This document shows positions 1 through 7,282 of a stretch of 20,103 nucleotides of DNA, one piece after another. The translations under genes and the position numbers were made by a program. Every line of letters starts with the position of its first letter. Positions within the stretch are counted from its first letter, which is position 1. The stretch is from the IMG/VR virus record IMGVR_UViG_3300042294_002351, positions 1 to 20,103 of that record; one strand, given 5' to 3'. Under the pieces are notes generated by a model. The model searched no databases. It was not told where the DNA came from and was given only the letters and a program-made list of their open reading frames with translations. The DNA comes from a virus.

Positions 1-145
1 TGGTGTCTTTCCCGGGGCGCTGCTGCATCTGCCCGGGCACAAGAATCTGAAGATTGTTCTGGCTGACATTCCCGCCCGGTGGAACCCGGTACGGGCTCGC
101 CGCCGTGACAAGGCCGAGCCAATCTTTAATTTGCAGGCTAGGCAT
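1..145 (-). CDS. Tail-tubular/stopper-like virion protein, N-terminal part only
   Basis: This is the first 48 codons of a leftward gene cut by the window edge. The ATG at 145 shares its A with the TGA of the adaptor gene (TGATG), so the two are probably translationally coupled. The visible protein begins MPSLQIKDWLGLVTAAS and continues with a segment rich in Pro, Gly, Asn and Gln that ends QQRPGKD. An N-terminal segment with an early 'G..QRPG' motif is reminiscent of the tail tubular protein B or stabilisation-protein class that caps the connector in podovirus-like phages, and the place directly after an adaptor-type gene fits that. The family assignment is inference from context and a weak pattern; that the frame is coding is well supported by the coupled start and the open frame to the edge. 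Confidence 0.6.
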   Translation of the reverse strand, partial: MPSLQIKDWLGLVTAASPYRVPPGGNVSQNNLQILVPGQMQQRPGKDT

Positions 146-1284
146 CAACCACCTACGTCGCCAAGGGGATCGGAGTGGTAGCCCAGCGTCCGAGGCGTCG
201 GGTAGTGCGTGACGTACTGGCGACCGCTCATCGGAGAAACAACGTCGTTCTCCATTGCCAATCGCAAATCGCGATTAAACAGGGCTACGGCGTCCCCGGC
301 TGGCTTGCCTGCGAGTCGGGCGTACCACATCTCCACGGCTGACAGCATCGCAGTCCACATCTGCGGCGAGCAGTCGATGATGTCGGAGATGGCGTACTTG
401 ACGGTGGTCAGCGCGACAGGGAGCGTAGTTGTGGTGGTCAGTTGCGTGTTTGAGTCGCGGGTTAAAATCTGCCGCTCGTACACGAAAGGATTGAGAGCCC
501 CCGGCGGGTCAGCCTCGGTCGTGGCCGTGCCGAAGCGAATAGCCGAGTACCCGATGATTGGCGGAAGCGTGTTCCCCGCAACGGTGACAATCGCAGTGTT
601 GGCCGACACGCTGACGGTGCCCTGCCTGCACGACGGCTCGTAGCCCATCAGCCGAATCTCGTCAGGGATGTACCGGTAGGTGTAGAGAACCACGGTTCCA
701 TCCTGCGGGACGCCCACGAAGCGAATCTGAAACCGGTTGGGGTCGGTGTCGCTCCGCATCACGGTGTAGTAGTAGGGTTCGCCCGTGCCCCGCGTGTTTA
801 CTTGCAGTTGCATCCACTCCTGCGGCGTGACGTAGAAATGCAACGTCCCGACCGTTTCGGTCATCAGCGAGTCGATGTCCTTGACGTTTGCGGGGAGGTT
901 GTAGAACGTCTGGACTTTGACGGTGGAGGTTCCGCTTTGCAGGGCTGGCCGGTCGAGTGTCACGCTGTTGCCACTGACACTGACCACCCTCGGCGTGTAC
1001 GCGAAGAACCCGCTGGTGTCGAACACCACGATGCGGCCTTCCACGAACTGGCTGGCGTTGGATGTCACGGTGATAGTGGCGCTACCGCTTGTCATCGTCG
1101 CGGTCGTGGAGACTTGCTGCGTCGAGAACGAGTTGGTCTTCGTGTGCCATAGCCACTGGCGCGACTGAAACACCTCGCGCACGCCATGAACCACAGCGCT
1201 GCGAACCGCCCGGTGTTCGCCGTCCTGTGCGCCGCCGCCGGTTGCGGTAAGCAGATGGTCAACGAGGTCTTGGGCGGTGTTCAT
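145..1284 (-). CDS. Putative head-tail adaptor (connector) protein
   Basis: A 379-residue protein, probably part of the ring joining the portal to the tail. The N-terminal 45 residues are helical, with REVFQSRQWLW, a pattern common in phage adaptor proteins of the gp6/tail-tubular-A type. A long Thr/Ser/Val-rich beta section follows (about residues 50-120), then alternating beta segments and a helical C-terminal part (about 305-350, with MWTAMLSAVEMWYARLAG) that resembles the returning helices of adaptor folds. No catalytic motif is visible. The ATG overlaps the stop of the upstream gene as ATGA, and its own stop overlaps the next gene as TGATG. Position after portal and before a stopper-like gene supports a neck role. 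The exact family is inferred, not matched; a generic virion protein is the main alternative. Confidence 0.65.
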   Translation of the reverse strand: MNTAQDLVDHLLTATGGGAQDGEHRAVRSAVVHGVREVFQSRQWLWHTKTNSFSTQQVSTTATMTSGSATITVTSNASQFVEGRIVVFDTSGFFAYTPRVVSVSGNSVTLDRPALQSGTSTVKVQTFYNLPANVKDIDSLMTETVGTLHFYVTPQEWMQLQVNTRGTGEPYYYTVMRSDTDPNRFQIRFVGVPQDGTVVLYTYRYIPDEIRLMGYEPSCRQGTVSVSANTAIVTVAGNTLPPIIGYSAIRFGTATTEADPPGALNPFVYERQILTRDSNTQLTTTTTLPVALTTVKYAISDIIDCSPQMWTAMLSAVEMWYARLAGKPAGDAVALFNRDLRLAMENDVVSPMSGRQYVTHYPTPRTLGYHSDPLGDVGG

Positions 1285-1775
1285 GCCTTGGGCCTCTTGT
1301 ATCCGTACTTGGCCCGCACCTTCTCGCGGAGTTCGCCGTCACTTAGTTTCTTGCCCGGGTTCATCAGGCGCTCCTTCGCCATCATCTCCCGGGTGAGTTT
1401 TTCGGAGAGCCCCTTGGGCTTGGGCGGGGGCATCGGAGTCCCCTGATGCTCCACAATCCCGCGCACGGTGAGATTGCGTTCCCGGGCGACCTTCCTGATG
1501 TCGGCAGAGGAGTCGATCCACGCCGCCGGATCGCGGTGGCCGCGCTTGTCGGCCAGACCGGACATGTAGAACTTGCCCGAGATATTAATGCCCGCCGCTT
1601 TTGCCTCGCGCACCATCGCGTCGGCTTGATCTTTCGGCATCGCGCTCAACCACTCTTGGTTGTAGCGGCCTTGCATGACGGCGCGATCTGTCCCCTTTAC
1701 GCCGGGAGGGGCTTGGAGGCAGCACATTTCCGCCCATCTGTGACCGTAGCCTTCGGACAGTAATCGAACGTACAT
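1281..1775 (-). CDS. Hypothetical protein in head-completion module
   Basis: A 164-residue protein from ATG 1775. The frame is open up to 1949, but the part upstream of 1775 reads as low-complexity Ser/Ala/Pro and lies over the endonuclease VII coding region, so it looks like a shadow. The protein is hydrophilic and mixed alpha/beta (LLSEGYGHRWAEMCCLQAPP near the N-terminus, then GKFYMSGLADKRG, then a Lys/Arg/Pro-rich C-terminal third ending in a helix). It contains two adjacent cysteines but no recognisable motif. A GAAG-like ribosome site lies about 9 nt before the ATG; a GTG at 1781 is an alternative start. It ends in an ATGA overlap with the adaptor gene. I do not recognise the family; a minor virion or packaging accessory protein is a guess from position only. 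Confidence 0.7.
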   Translation of the reverse strand: MYVRLLSEGYGHRWAEMCCLQAPPGVKGTDRAVMQGRYNQEWLSAMPKDQADAMVREAKAAGINISGKFYMSGLADKRGHRDPAAWIDSSADIRKVARERNLTVRGIVEHQGTPMPPPKPKGLSEKLTREMMAKERLMNPGKKLSDGELREKVRAKYGYKRPKA

Positions 1776-2085
1776 GGACACCGCTTCTTTTCCGGCCCTT
1801 AGAACCTCCCCGGGAACGTCGCTCGTGTCTTCGGAGATAGTTGATCGCGCGGCGGACGCCCGCGAGGGTGTCACCGAACGCGGCGAGGGCGGCGTTGCAA
1901 CCTCGGCAGACGAGCCCTCGGACGATGCTGGTGTCATGGCAATGGTCAACGCAGATGTTTCGGGGCGAGTCGCATATCTCGCACCTACCGTTATTTCTGG
2001 ACGCCAACCGCTCGTAAGCGGCCTTTGTTATCCGGTAGCGCCCCCAAAGGTTTTGCCACCGTTTGCTTTCTGATTTGCTGTTCAC
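1585..2085 (-). CDS. Recombination endonuclease VII-like protein
   Basis: A homologue of phage endonuclease VII (T4 gp49 class), which cuts Holliday junctions and branched DNA so that packaging is not blocked. The signature is clear: a zinc-binding CEIC pair (C35, C38), the active-site DHCH (residues 47-50), then CRGCN (C60, C63, N64) and a helix ending near residue 86. The start is GTG at 2085, overlapping the portal stop as GTGA, which indicates translational coupling. The family domain ends near residue 88; the remaining 75 or so residues are Arg-rich, low in complexity, and lie out of frame over the next gene (overlap 191 nt). That tail may be real, a non-functional extension, or the sign of a frameshift. 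Domain assignment is strong; the true C-terminus is uncertain. Confidence 0.85.
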   Translation of the reverse strand: MNSKSESKRWQNLWGRYRITKAAYERLASRNNGRCEICDSPRNICVDHCHDTSIVRGLVCRGCNAALAAFGDTLAGVRRAINYLRRHERRSRGGSKGRKRSGVHVRSITVRRLRSQMGGNVLPPSPSRRKGDRSRRHARPLQPRVVERDAERSSRRDGARGKSGGH

Positions 2086-4061
2086 GCGGGCGGCGGTTGA
2101 TCCGGCCCCGCCGCCGCAGCCTGCTCATCCGGGGAGGGAGGCGCGGAAGGCGGCGCGGCTGGCGGGGCAGGGGGCGGGATCATGTAGGGCTGGGCATCAA
2201 TGTCGAGACTCGCCGCCCAATCCCTCATCAGGGCGTTGTAAGGTTCTATCATCCCTGCCCCCACCAACTGCGACACCATCGGCCCCAACGTCTGCACCGC
2301 CATCTGCATCTGCTCCACGCGAGTCGCTTTGTTTGGCTTCCGCGCGCTCCCTGCCTCGACGCGGAAAATGAAGTCCCGGGTCAATTCAATGAGATCGGTC
2401 TTCATCACCAAGTTCTGCCACGCGATTGCGCCGGTCGGCCCCAGCACAGACGCAACGTCACCCGGCTCCAGTAGCCAGCGGGCCGCAAGCGCCTCGCGTC
2501 GAGCAAGCGTGGACATGGCGTCCTCAAGCGTATTGCTCATGTTGTCGGGCCGAATCGAGATGTTCTCGCTCTTGATCTGCGCCTCGCTGGCACTTCTGAA
2601 AGCCGAGCGTGTTGCGCCGTACATGAGTTCGGTGAGCCCGGTGCGTTGGGCGAACATCTCGCTAACCGACTCGATGACGCGCCAAACGTCTTGCGTCATC
2701 GGCGGCGGCTGGAACACCGACATGATGTCGCCCACCCCACGCCCGAGCAGTTCGGAGAGTTCGATGATTTTGAACCCGCCCTCACTCGGCGCGAGAATCT
2801 GGTCTTTGATCGTCTGGTCGGCAGCCTTCTGGCAGGCGATCATCGTTTCGCAACTTGTCGCAAGCCGGGTCGCCGCAAACGACATTGCCCAGTTCAGGAA
2901 TCTCAATTCCCCGATAGCGGGCCGGATGTGCGAGATGGGATACGAGTACCCCGGCTTCCAATGGAAACCGAGTGGCGTGAACGGCCACCCGCCCGGATCA
3001 ACGTAGAACGGGATGGGCCACGAGGTCTTGGTGATGAGTTCGTCCGAGACTCCTTCTTCGGACTGCTCGATGAGTTCCGGGGACATGTTGAGCGGCCGGT
3101 CTACGCCCTCGCAGATGACGAGGTAGGCGTACTTGCCGAGCCCGTCAAAAATTCCCTTGAACTGCTTGGGGGCGTTCTTGAAACGATCCCCCATGCCCGT
3201 CTTCGACCAAATCTTGTAGTAGGTGATGAGTTCGTTGGTCGCCTCGCCCTTGTTCTTCCCCTTGGGCTCTTTCCCGAGTTTGACCTCACGGCCGCTGTCG
3301 AGGTGCTTCTTCAGTTCCTCCTCGGGGATGCCGTACTCCTCCGCAACTTGCTCGATTGGATGGACGCACTTGCGGGCGCACCACAGGATGTCATCCATGT
3401 TGTCCCAATCAGGATCAACCAAGAAGTTGTCCACGGTGTCGTAGAAAGACCCGATCATGCGGATGGGCGGTCGGGTGCCGTCACCGGAAGTCTCCAGCGT
3501 GACGAGTTCTGTCCACATCACCCCGAGCCCTTTCATCAGGGCTTCCCGCACCCACTTCTGGCCTTGTCGCTTCAGGTCGAGTTCCTGCGGTGTCCAAGAC
3601 AAATACTTCTCAAGAAGCATTGCCGCAGCCCGGCGCATCTCAGCCCGCTTCTTCTCCTCCACGGTCATCTGGAGGATTTGCATTTGCTCCGGGGTCAACG
3701 CCGCCGGATTCATGGCGATGGCTTCAACGTCTATCCCGAACGCGGCTGGCGGAAGGTCGGGATGCTCCTGAACCGTCACCGTGCGGGTGGGGTTCCGGTG
3801 GTACATGACTGCCCCATAGATGTCGAGCAGTTCAAAAACCTTGTTGACCTGAATACGGAAGTTCGGGGGCTGGATAGAGTTGGTAAATCCCTTCTCTCCC
3901 CGGGCATAGGAGTCCTTCCACATCCAGTTATGCTCGGCGTCAAAGAACATCGACGCCTCTTTGGCGTCATCCGAGAAGGTTTTCTTGTACGCTACCGCAG
4001 CGTTGAGTTTCTTAACCCAAACGCGGGTCAACGTCCGCAGAACGTCACTTGCTGTTGACAT
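2082..4061 (-). CDS. Portal protein
   Basis: A 659-residue protein, the usual size for a podovirus-type portal, the twelve-subunit ring through which the terminase pumps DNA. It lies between the large terminase and the head-completion genes, as portals normally do. The N-terminus is helical with aromatic residues (FFDAEHNWMWKDSYARG), a central part contains RTGLTELMYG, a pattern like the portal core before the long crown/stem helices, and the C-terminus is a Pro/Ala-rich disordered tail (about 610-659). The ATG at 4061 lies inside the last codons of the upstream gene, 17 nt before its end, with GAAGGA about 8 nt upstream. I rely on length, order and the RTG..E element; I could not run a profile search. 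The antisense frame is also long and open but looks like a GC-driven shadow. Confidence 0.82.
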   Translation of the reverse strand: MSTASDVLRTLTRVWVKKLNAAVAYKKTFSDDAKEASMFFDAEHNWMWKDSYARGEKGFTNSIQPPNFRIQVNKVFELLDIYGAVMYHRNPTRTVTVQEHPDLPPAAFGIDVEAIAMNPAALTPEQMQILQMTVEEKKRAEMRRAAAMLLEKYLSWTPQELDLKRQGQKWVREALMKGLGVMWTELVTLETSGDGTRPPIRMIGSFYDTVDNFLVDPDWDNMDDILWCARKCVHPIEQVAEEYGIPEEELKKHLDSGREVKLGKEPKGKNKGEATNELITYYKIWSKTGMGDRFKNAPKQFKGIFDGLGKYAYLVICEGVDRPLNMSPELIEQSEEGVSDELITKTSWPIPFYVDPGGWPFTPLGFHWKPGYSYPISHIRPAIGELRFLNWAMSFAATRLATSCETMIACQKAADQTIKDQILAPSEGGFKIIELSELLGRGVGDIMSVFQPPPMTQDVWRVIESVSEMFAQRTGLTELMYGATRSAFRSASEAQIKSENISIRPDNMSNTLEDAMSTLARREALAARWLLEPGDVASVLGPTGAIAWQNLVMKTDLIELTRDFIFRVEAGSARKPNKATRVEQMQMAVQTLGPMVSQLVGAGMIEPYNALMRDWAASLDIDAQPYMIPPPAPPAAPPSAPPSPDEQAAAAGPDQPPPA

Positions 4062-4359
4062 TCATGCGTTCCTTCGCGGTGGCCGCTGTTACGGCTTTCT
4101 GGATGTCCTTGGTGATGGGGGCAAAGTCCCACGCACCATCGTCGTTCCAGTGCTTGGCCTCGATCCAGCCCGGATCGTCCCTGTGGTGGACTGACCGGCG
4201 GTCTACCCATCCGGTCGGCGTGAACACCAAGATGTCGATGGTGCTGCTACCGGGCCGCTTGTAACAGAACCCGATGGTGGCGTTGTCGAAGTTCTTGGGG
4301 TCGGGCGAAAACAGAACGATGTCCCCAGCGCGGGGAACCGGCATATCCCATGTCTCCAT
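4045..4359 (-). CDS. Small hypothetical protein between terminase and portal
   Basis: A 104-residue protein starting at ATG 4359. A strong GGAGGT lies 7 nt upstream, inside the last codons of the terminase, so it is translated from the same message right after it; the gap to the terminase stop is one base. The sequence begins METWDMPVPRAGDIVLFS and looks like a compact beta-rich fold (DIVLF, TIGFCYK, TIDILVFTP, GWVDRRSV), followed by a helical C-terminus rich in Ala and Lys. The opening 'P.AGDIVLF' resembles small SH3-like or NlpC/P60-like start segments, but no Cys-His catalytic pair is visible. I do not recognise a family. The C-terminal codons overlap the portal start. Confidence 0.75.
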   Translation of the reverse strand: METWDMPVPRAGDIVLFSPDPKNFDNATIGFCYKRPGSSTIDILVFTPTGWVDRRSVHHRDDPGWIEAKHWNDDGAWDFAPITKDIQKAVTAATAKERMNVNSK

Positions 4360-4360
4360 G

Positions 4361-6046
4361 TCATGTACCTCCAGACATTGGCCCCAAGTTTATGTAACCG
4401 GGGGTGTCTAGCCCTAGATTTTTCCGGCGGCGCTCCACCCATTTCAGCCACCATGGGTCTGCCTGCTTCGGGGCGGGGGGCGTGTGATACCGGGGGCGAT
4501 AGGCTAGGAGGTACTCCAAGCACTGAACAATGTGACATTCTCCCCGGGTGTTTGGGGCATCTGTAACCACCGGAACTCCCGAGACGTAGTTCACCTTCTT
4601 GCGATACCTCTTGATCTCCCTCTCCAAATCCGGCACGGCGTTAGATAACACCCGCAGGAACGGAGTCCCCGATTGGGGGCGAACGTACATGCCCACCCGG
4701 GTCGCCTCCGTTCGGGCCGGGATGTCATCGCAGCCAGCAAGAAAACTTGAGCCCGTGATGTGGCTGGAGATTTGCCGCTTGACGAGTTCCTCGGTGTACT
4801 GCTCGCTGGGCAGCCGCCCGGAGCCGATGTCTCTGATCCTCGCCCCATGCGCATCAATGATGAACGCATGGAAGTTGTGGTCGCGAACCTTCTTGTCGAA
4901 CTCCTCGCCAAACACCTTGGCGTTGCATTGCCTCAAATACAGTTGGTCGTAAAGCAAAACCATGTCATCGGACGGCGGGACAGCCGCGAACAGGACTGCG
5001 GTAACGGTGTGGCCCGGGTCGATGATGGCGTATCGAGTCCAGTTTTCAGGGACTTGCCCGTTCTCCAGTGATTCCCGGGGGAAGCCGTGTACCGCCATGT
5101 CGAAGTTGGGGTACATGAGAACCGAGTCAACGATGAAGTCGCCCTCGGCTCGCTGCCGCAGTGTGTCCTGACCGATGGCTGCCCACCGGGCGATGGACTT
5201 CTGCTTTTCAACGGCATCGAGGAATGGGTTGTCCAAGAACCGCAACTTGAACGCCCGGATGTGGGAGTCTTCGCCGTGCAGTGCCTCTTGCTCCTCGGCC
5301 CGCTCCTTGAGCCCGAGCAGCGCGTTATTCGTGCTGTGCGGCATGGCTGACCAGCACAGTTTTCCCTTGCGGTCTACCAAGCGTGCTTGGAGTTCCGGCA
5401 CCCAATTCTCGTTGTTGATGTCCTCGTCAATGTGTACACGAGAGGCGGAAAAACCTTGTACGGGCTCGCCTTCGCTGGAGAAGAAGTAAATCGTCCAGCC
5501 GGTGTGAAGCACCGCCTGTTGGATGTACTGGGCGGACTTCAAGACCCACGACTTGCTTTTGACTAACCGCCGTGGAATCAGGGGCGGCGCGGGGCGGGCC
5601 TCGAAGAACCGGTCGCCGTCAGTCCCCGGGTCGAAAACCCGCCACTCGCCGGTCTGCAAGTCCTTGATTATCTTGAACGCCCCGTCGCGAAACAACATCG
5701 GGTAAACCACCAATCCGATGTGTTTGTAATCTTTCCCGACAATAATGAGCGTCCCATCGGTTTTGGGATATTTGTTGTACGGGTCTTCTCCGCAAACAGC
5801 GCGGGCATCCTCCACGAACGTACAAAGGGACTTGCCAGAGCGGTTGCCACCAATGACGAGGATTTCACTCGCCCTGCACTGGTGGACTTGCTCCTGCATC
5901 GGCGTCGGGCGGTAGAGCCGCAGCGCCTCCAGTTTCCGCTCCCGTATCTCCGATTGCAGTTCCTTGATCCTGTCCTTCTGGTGCTGCGTCAGCGTCGGGA
6001 TCGGGGGAATCTTGGGGGGGCTCTGCGGGGGGTGCTTCCTTGGCAT
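4361..6046 (-). CDS. terL: Terminase large subunit
   Basis: A 561-residue packaging motor and genome-cutting nuclease. The ATPase half has a Walker A motif GGNRSGKS (66-73), preceded by LYRPTPMQEQ, a common adenine-binding lead-in of phage terminases, and a Walker B motif VHIDED (204-209) with the catalytic acidic pair. The nuclease half has the RNase H-fold acidic positions IIDPGH (D343) and FIIDAHG (D398). A coupling-type motif with Ser/Ala follows the Walker B (WSAMPHSTN, 232-240). I chose ATG 6046; a TTG at 6049 is in frame directly before it. AAAGG lies about 10 nt upstream. The first 61 or so codons overlap, in another frame, the end of the upstream zinc-finger gene. The next gene's ribosome site lies within the last codons. 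Confidence 0.95.
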   Translation of the reverse strand: MPRKHPPQSPPKIPPIPTLTQHQKDRIKELQSEIRERKLEALRLYRPTPMQEQVHQCRASEILVIGGNRSGKSLCTFVEDARAVCGEDPYNKYPKTDGTLIIVGKDYKHIGLVVYPMLFRDGAFKIIKDLQTGEWRVFDPGTDGDRFFEARPAPPLIPRRLVKSKSWVLKSAQYIQQAVLHTGWTIYFFSSEGEPVQGFSASRVHIDEDINNENWVPELQARLVDRKGKLCWSAMPHSTNNALLGLKERAEEQEALHGEDSHIRAFKLRFLDNPFLDAVEKQKSIARWAAIGQDTLRQRAEGDFIVDSVLMYPNFDMAVHGFPRESLENGQVPENWTRYAIIDPGHTVTAVLFAAVPPSDDMVLLYDQLYLRQCNAKVFGEEFDKKVRDHNFHAFIIDAHGARIRDIGSGRLPSEQYTEELVKRQISSHITGSSFLAGCDDIPARTEATRVGMYVRPQSGTPFLRVLSNAVPDLEREIKRYRKKVNYVSGVPVVTDAPNTRGECHIVQCLEYLLAYRPRYHTPPAPKQADPWWLKWVERRRKNLGLDTPGYINLGPMSGGT

Positions 6047-6560
6047 CAATCACCAGCCTTTGTGAAATCACTGCCTGCCGGAATCGGTCACGCAGTTCGG
6101 TTTCAAGTTCGTCCTCTGTCCAGAGCGTGAGCGGTTTCTTTGCCCCGCCCGCGTCCACGTTAACGCTGATGAGCCGGGTAACTGTCTCCAGCAACTTGTT
6201 GCGGGTGCTTGTCCCGGGCTTGGCGTCGTAATACTGCTTGACCATAACGGCCGCGAAACCGGCCACGCCGCCAAAATACTCGCAGACTTTCTCCACGAGT
6301 TCGGCACTGTGCGGAATGTTGGAACCTCCCGCTTGGGCCAATTTGGCGTACAAATCGACACCGGCCGTCTCTATGGCCCTCAGATTGGCCTTTCTCTTGG
6401 AAGCGGCCTTTTTAACGGCCAGCCTTCTCTCGGCCTTGTGGCAGGCTAGGCAGACGCCTGTGAGGCCATCCCGCTTGTGATGGAAGAAGTTGTCCTTGGT
6501 GTGCGGATACTGGTTGCCGCACCGGATGCAGACCTTCTCACGCGGAGTCGGATTTACCAT
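5865..6560 (-). CDS. Zinc-finger protein, candidate small terminase subunit
   Basis: A 231-residue protein directly before the large terminase. The N-terminus carries a treble-clef or zinc-ribbon-like pattern: CIRC (residues 11-14), then CLAC (37-40) with nearby histidines, followed by a strongly basic helix (ERRLAVKKAASKRKAN). The middle (about 70-165) is helical with a repeat-like Leu/Val pattern. The last 60 residues are acidic, Pro/Ala/Gly-rich and probably disordered, and this part overlaps the start of terL out of frame by 182 nt. Order and a DNA-binding-looking N-terminus make it the best candidate for the small terminase (DNA recognition), but I see no helix-turn-helix and no family match; an HNH-like relic or a regulatory protein is possible. 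The ATG has only a weak ribosome site. Confidence 0.65.
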   Translation of the reverse strand: MVNPTPREKVCIRCGNQYPHTKDNFFHHKRDGLTGVCLACHKAERRLAVKKAASKRKANLRAIETAGVDLYAKLAQAGGSNIPHSAELVEKVCEYFGGVAGFAAVMVKQYYDAKPGTSTRNKLLETVTRLISVNVDAGGAKKPLTLWTEDELETELRDRFRQAVISQRLVIDAKEAPPAEPPQDSPDPDADAAPEGQDQGTAIGDTGAETGGAAALPPDADAGASPPVQGE

Positions 6561-6578
6561 GGTCTGTAAATGATAACA

Positions 6579-6601
6579 GCCCGCCGGGTTTTCCAGCAGG
6601 C
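6579..6601 (-). terminator. Hairpin terminator candidate after the capsid genes
   Basis: On the leftward strand a 9-bp stem (GCCTGCTGG with CCGGCGGGC, two G-U pairs) closes an AAAAC loop and is followed by TGTTATCATTT. It lies 30 nt beyond the decoration-like gene and 18 nt before the zinc-finger gene. The downstream tract is only moderately T-rich, so it may be a partial terminator that lowers, but does not stop, transcription into the terminase genes. Confidence 0.5.
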
Positions 6602-6630
6602 CGTTACCATTGCGGTGTGTATTGCTCGGC

Positions 6631-7251
6631 TCAAGCGCCGGTCACAACGTCGCCAAACAGGTTGACGCGGATCATGGTGTCTGCCGTCGTGGAAGACGCT
6701 GACGTTCCGAGATGCGATCCGACCGGCGTGCCGGTGCTGCGCTGAACCACCTGACCGGACGTTCCCGAGATTTCAACCGGGCGACCGGCCGCGACGGCGG
6801 CAGCGGTGGTCTTGACCTGCGTCGGCCCCTTGACCACCAACCACACGATGTCGTTCGGACGAACCGTGCCGGTGAGGTACTCGTCAAGAATCCCAATCGT
6901 GAGGCCGTTGGTGTTCACATCGGTCGTGGTTGCGACAGCCGAGAACTCGGACAGTGCGGGAACCGCGCGGCTGTCGGTGCTGGTCGTAGCAAACACATAC
7001 GGACGGCCCGCATTGGCAGTCGCGTCGAGGTTGCTGGCCCCCTTGTACCGCGCGGCCACGCAGTACACGAGGCGGTTGCTAAGACGCTGGCCCGTCGTTG
7101 GGTTCACATCTTGGAAGACCTTGACGGCCCCCACGAGTTCGCCGCCAGCGGTCGGCTGCGAGTTCGTCGGGGAGTCAGCGAACTCGATCAACTCGCCTTG
7201 AAGCAGTGTGCGACCGCGCGTCCAGCCCGGATCAGAAAAGATTGAAGACAT
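6631..7251 (-). CDS. Putative capsid decoration or minor head protein
   Basis: A 206-residue protein immediately downstream of the major capsid gene (31 nt gap), with AGGAG about 10 nt before the ATG. It is rich in Thr, Val, Ala and Gly, almost lacks Cys and Trp beyond a few positions, and is predicted by eye to be mostly beta strand. The segment PNDIVWLVVKGPTQVKT (about 135-151) followed by 'AAGRPVEISGTSGQV' is typical of small beta-rich virion proteins that coat capsids. Position after the capsid gene supports a decoration or head-stabilising role. There is no catalytic motif. I infer the role from composition and place; a head fibre or second capsid component is possible. Confidence 0.6.
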   Translation of the reverse strand: MSSIFSDPGWTRGRTLLQGELIEFADSPTNSQPTAGGELVGAVKVFQDVNPTTGQRLSNRLVYCVAARYKGASNLDATANAGRPYVFATTSTDSRAVPALSEFSAVATTTDVNTNGLTIGILDEYLTGTVRPNDIVWLVVKGPTQVKTTAAAVAAGRPVEISGTSGQVVQRSTGTPVGSHLGTSASSTTADTMIRVNLFGDVVTGA

Positions 7252-7282
7252 GCTTTAGATGCTCCTAAGTCAGAGGTTCGGA

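Noticed and set aside
1776-1949. N-terminal 58-residue extension of the 164-aa gene.
   Set aside because: Ser/Ala/Pro low-complexity reading that lies over the endonuclease VII domain in another frame.
2646-4058. 470-residue plus-strand frame opposite the portal gene.
   Set aside because: Composition is His/Arg/Pro/Leu-rich without domain-like sequence; it is a typical antisense shadow of a GC-rich gene.
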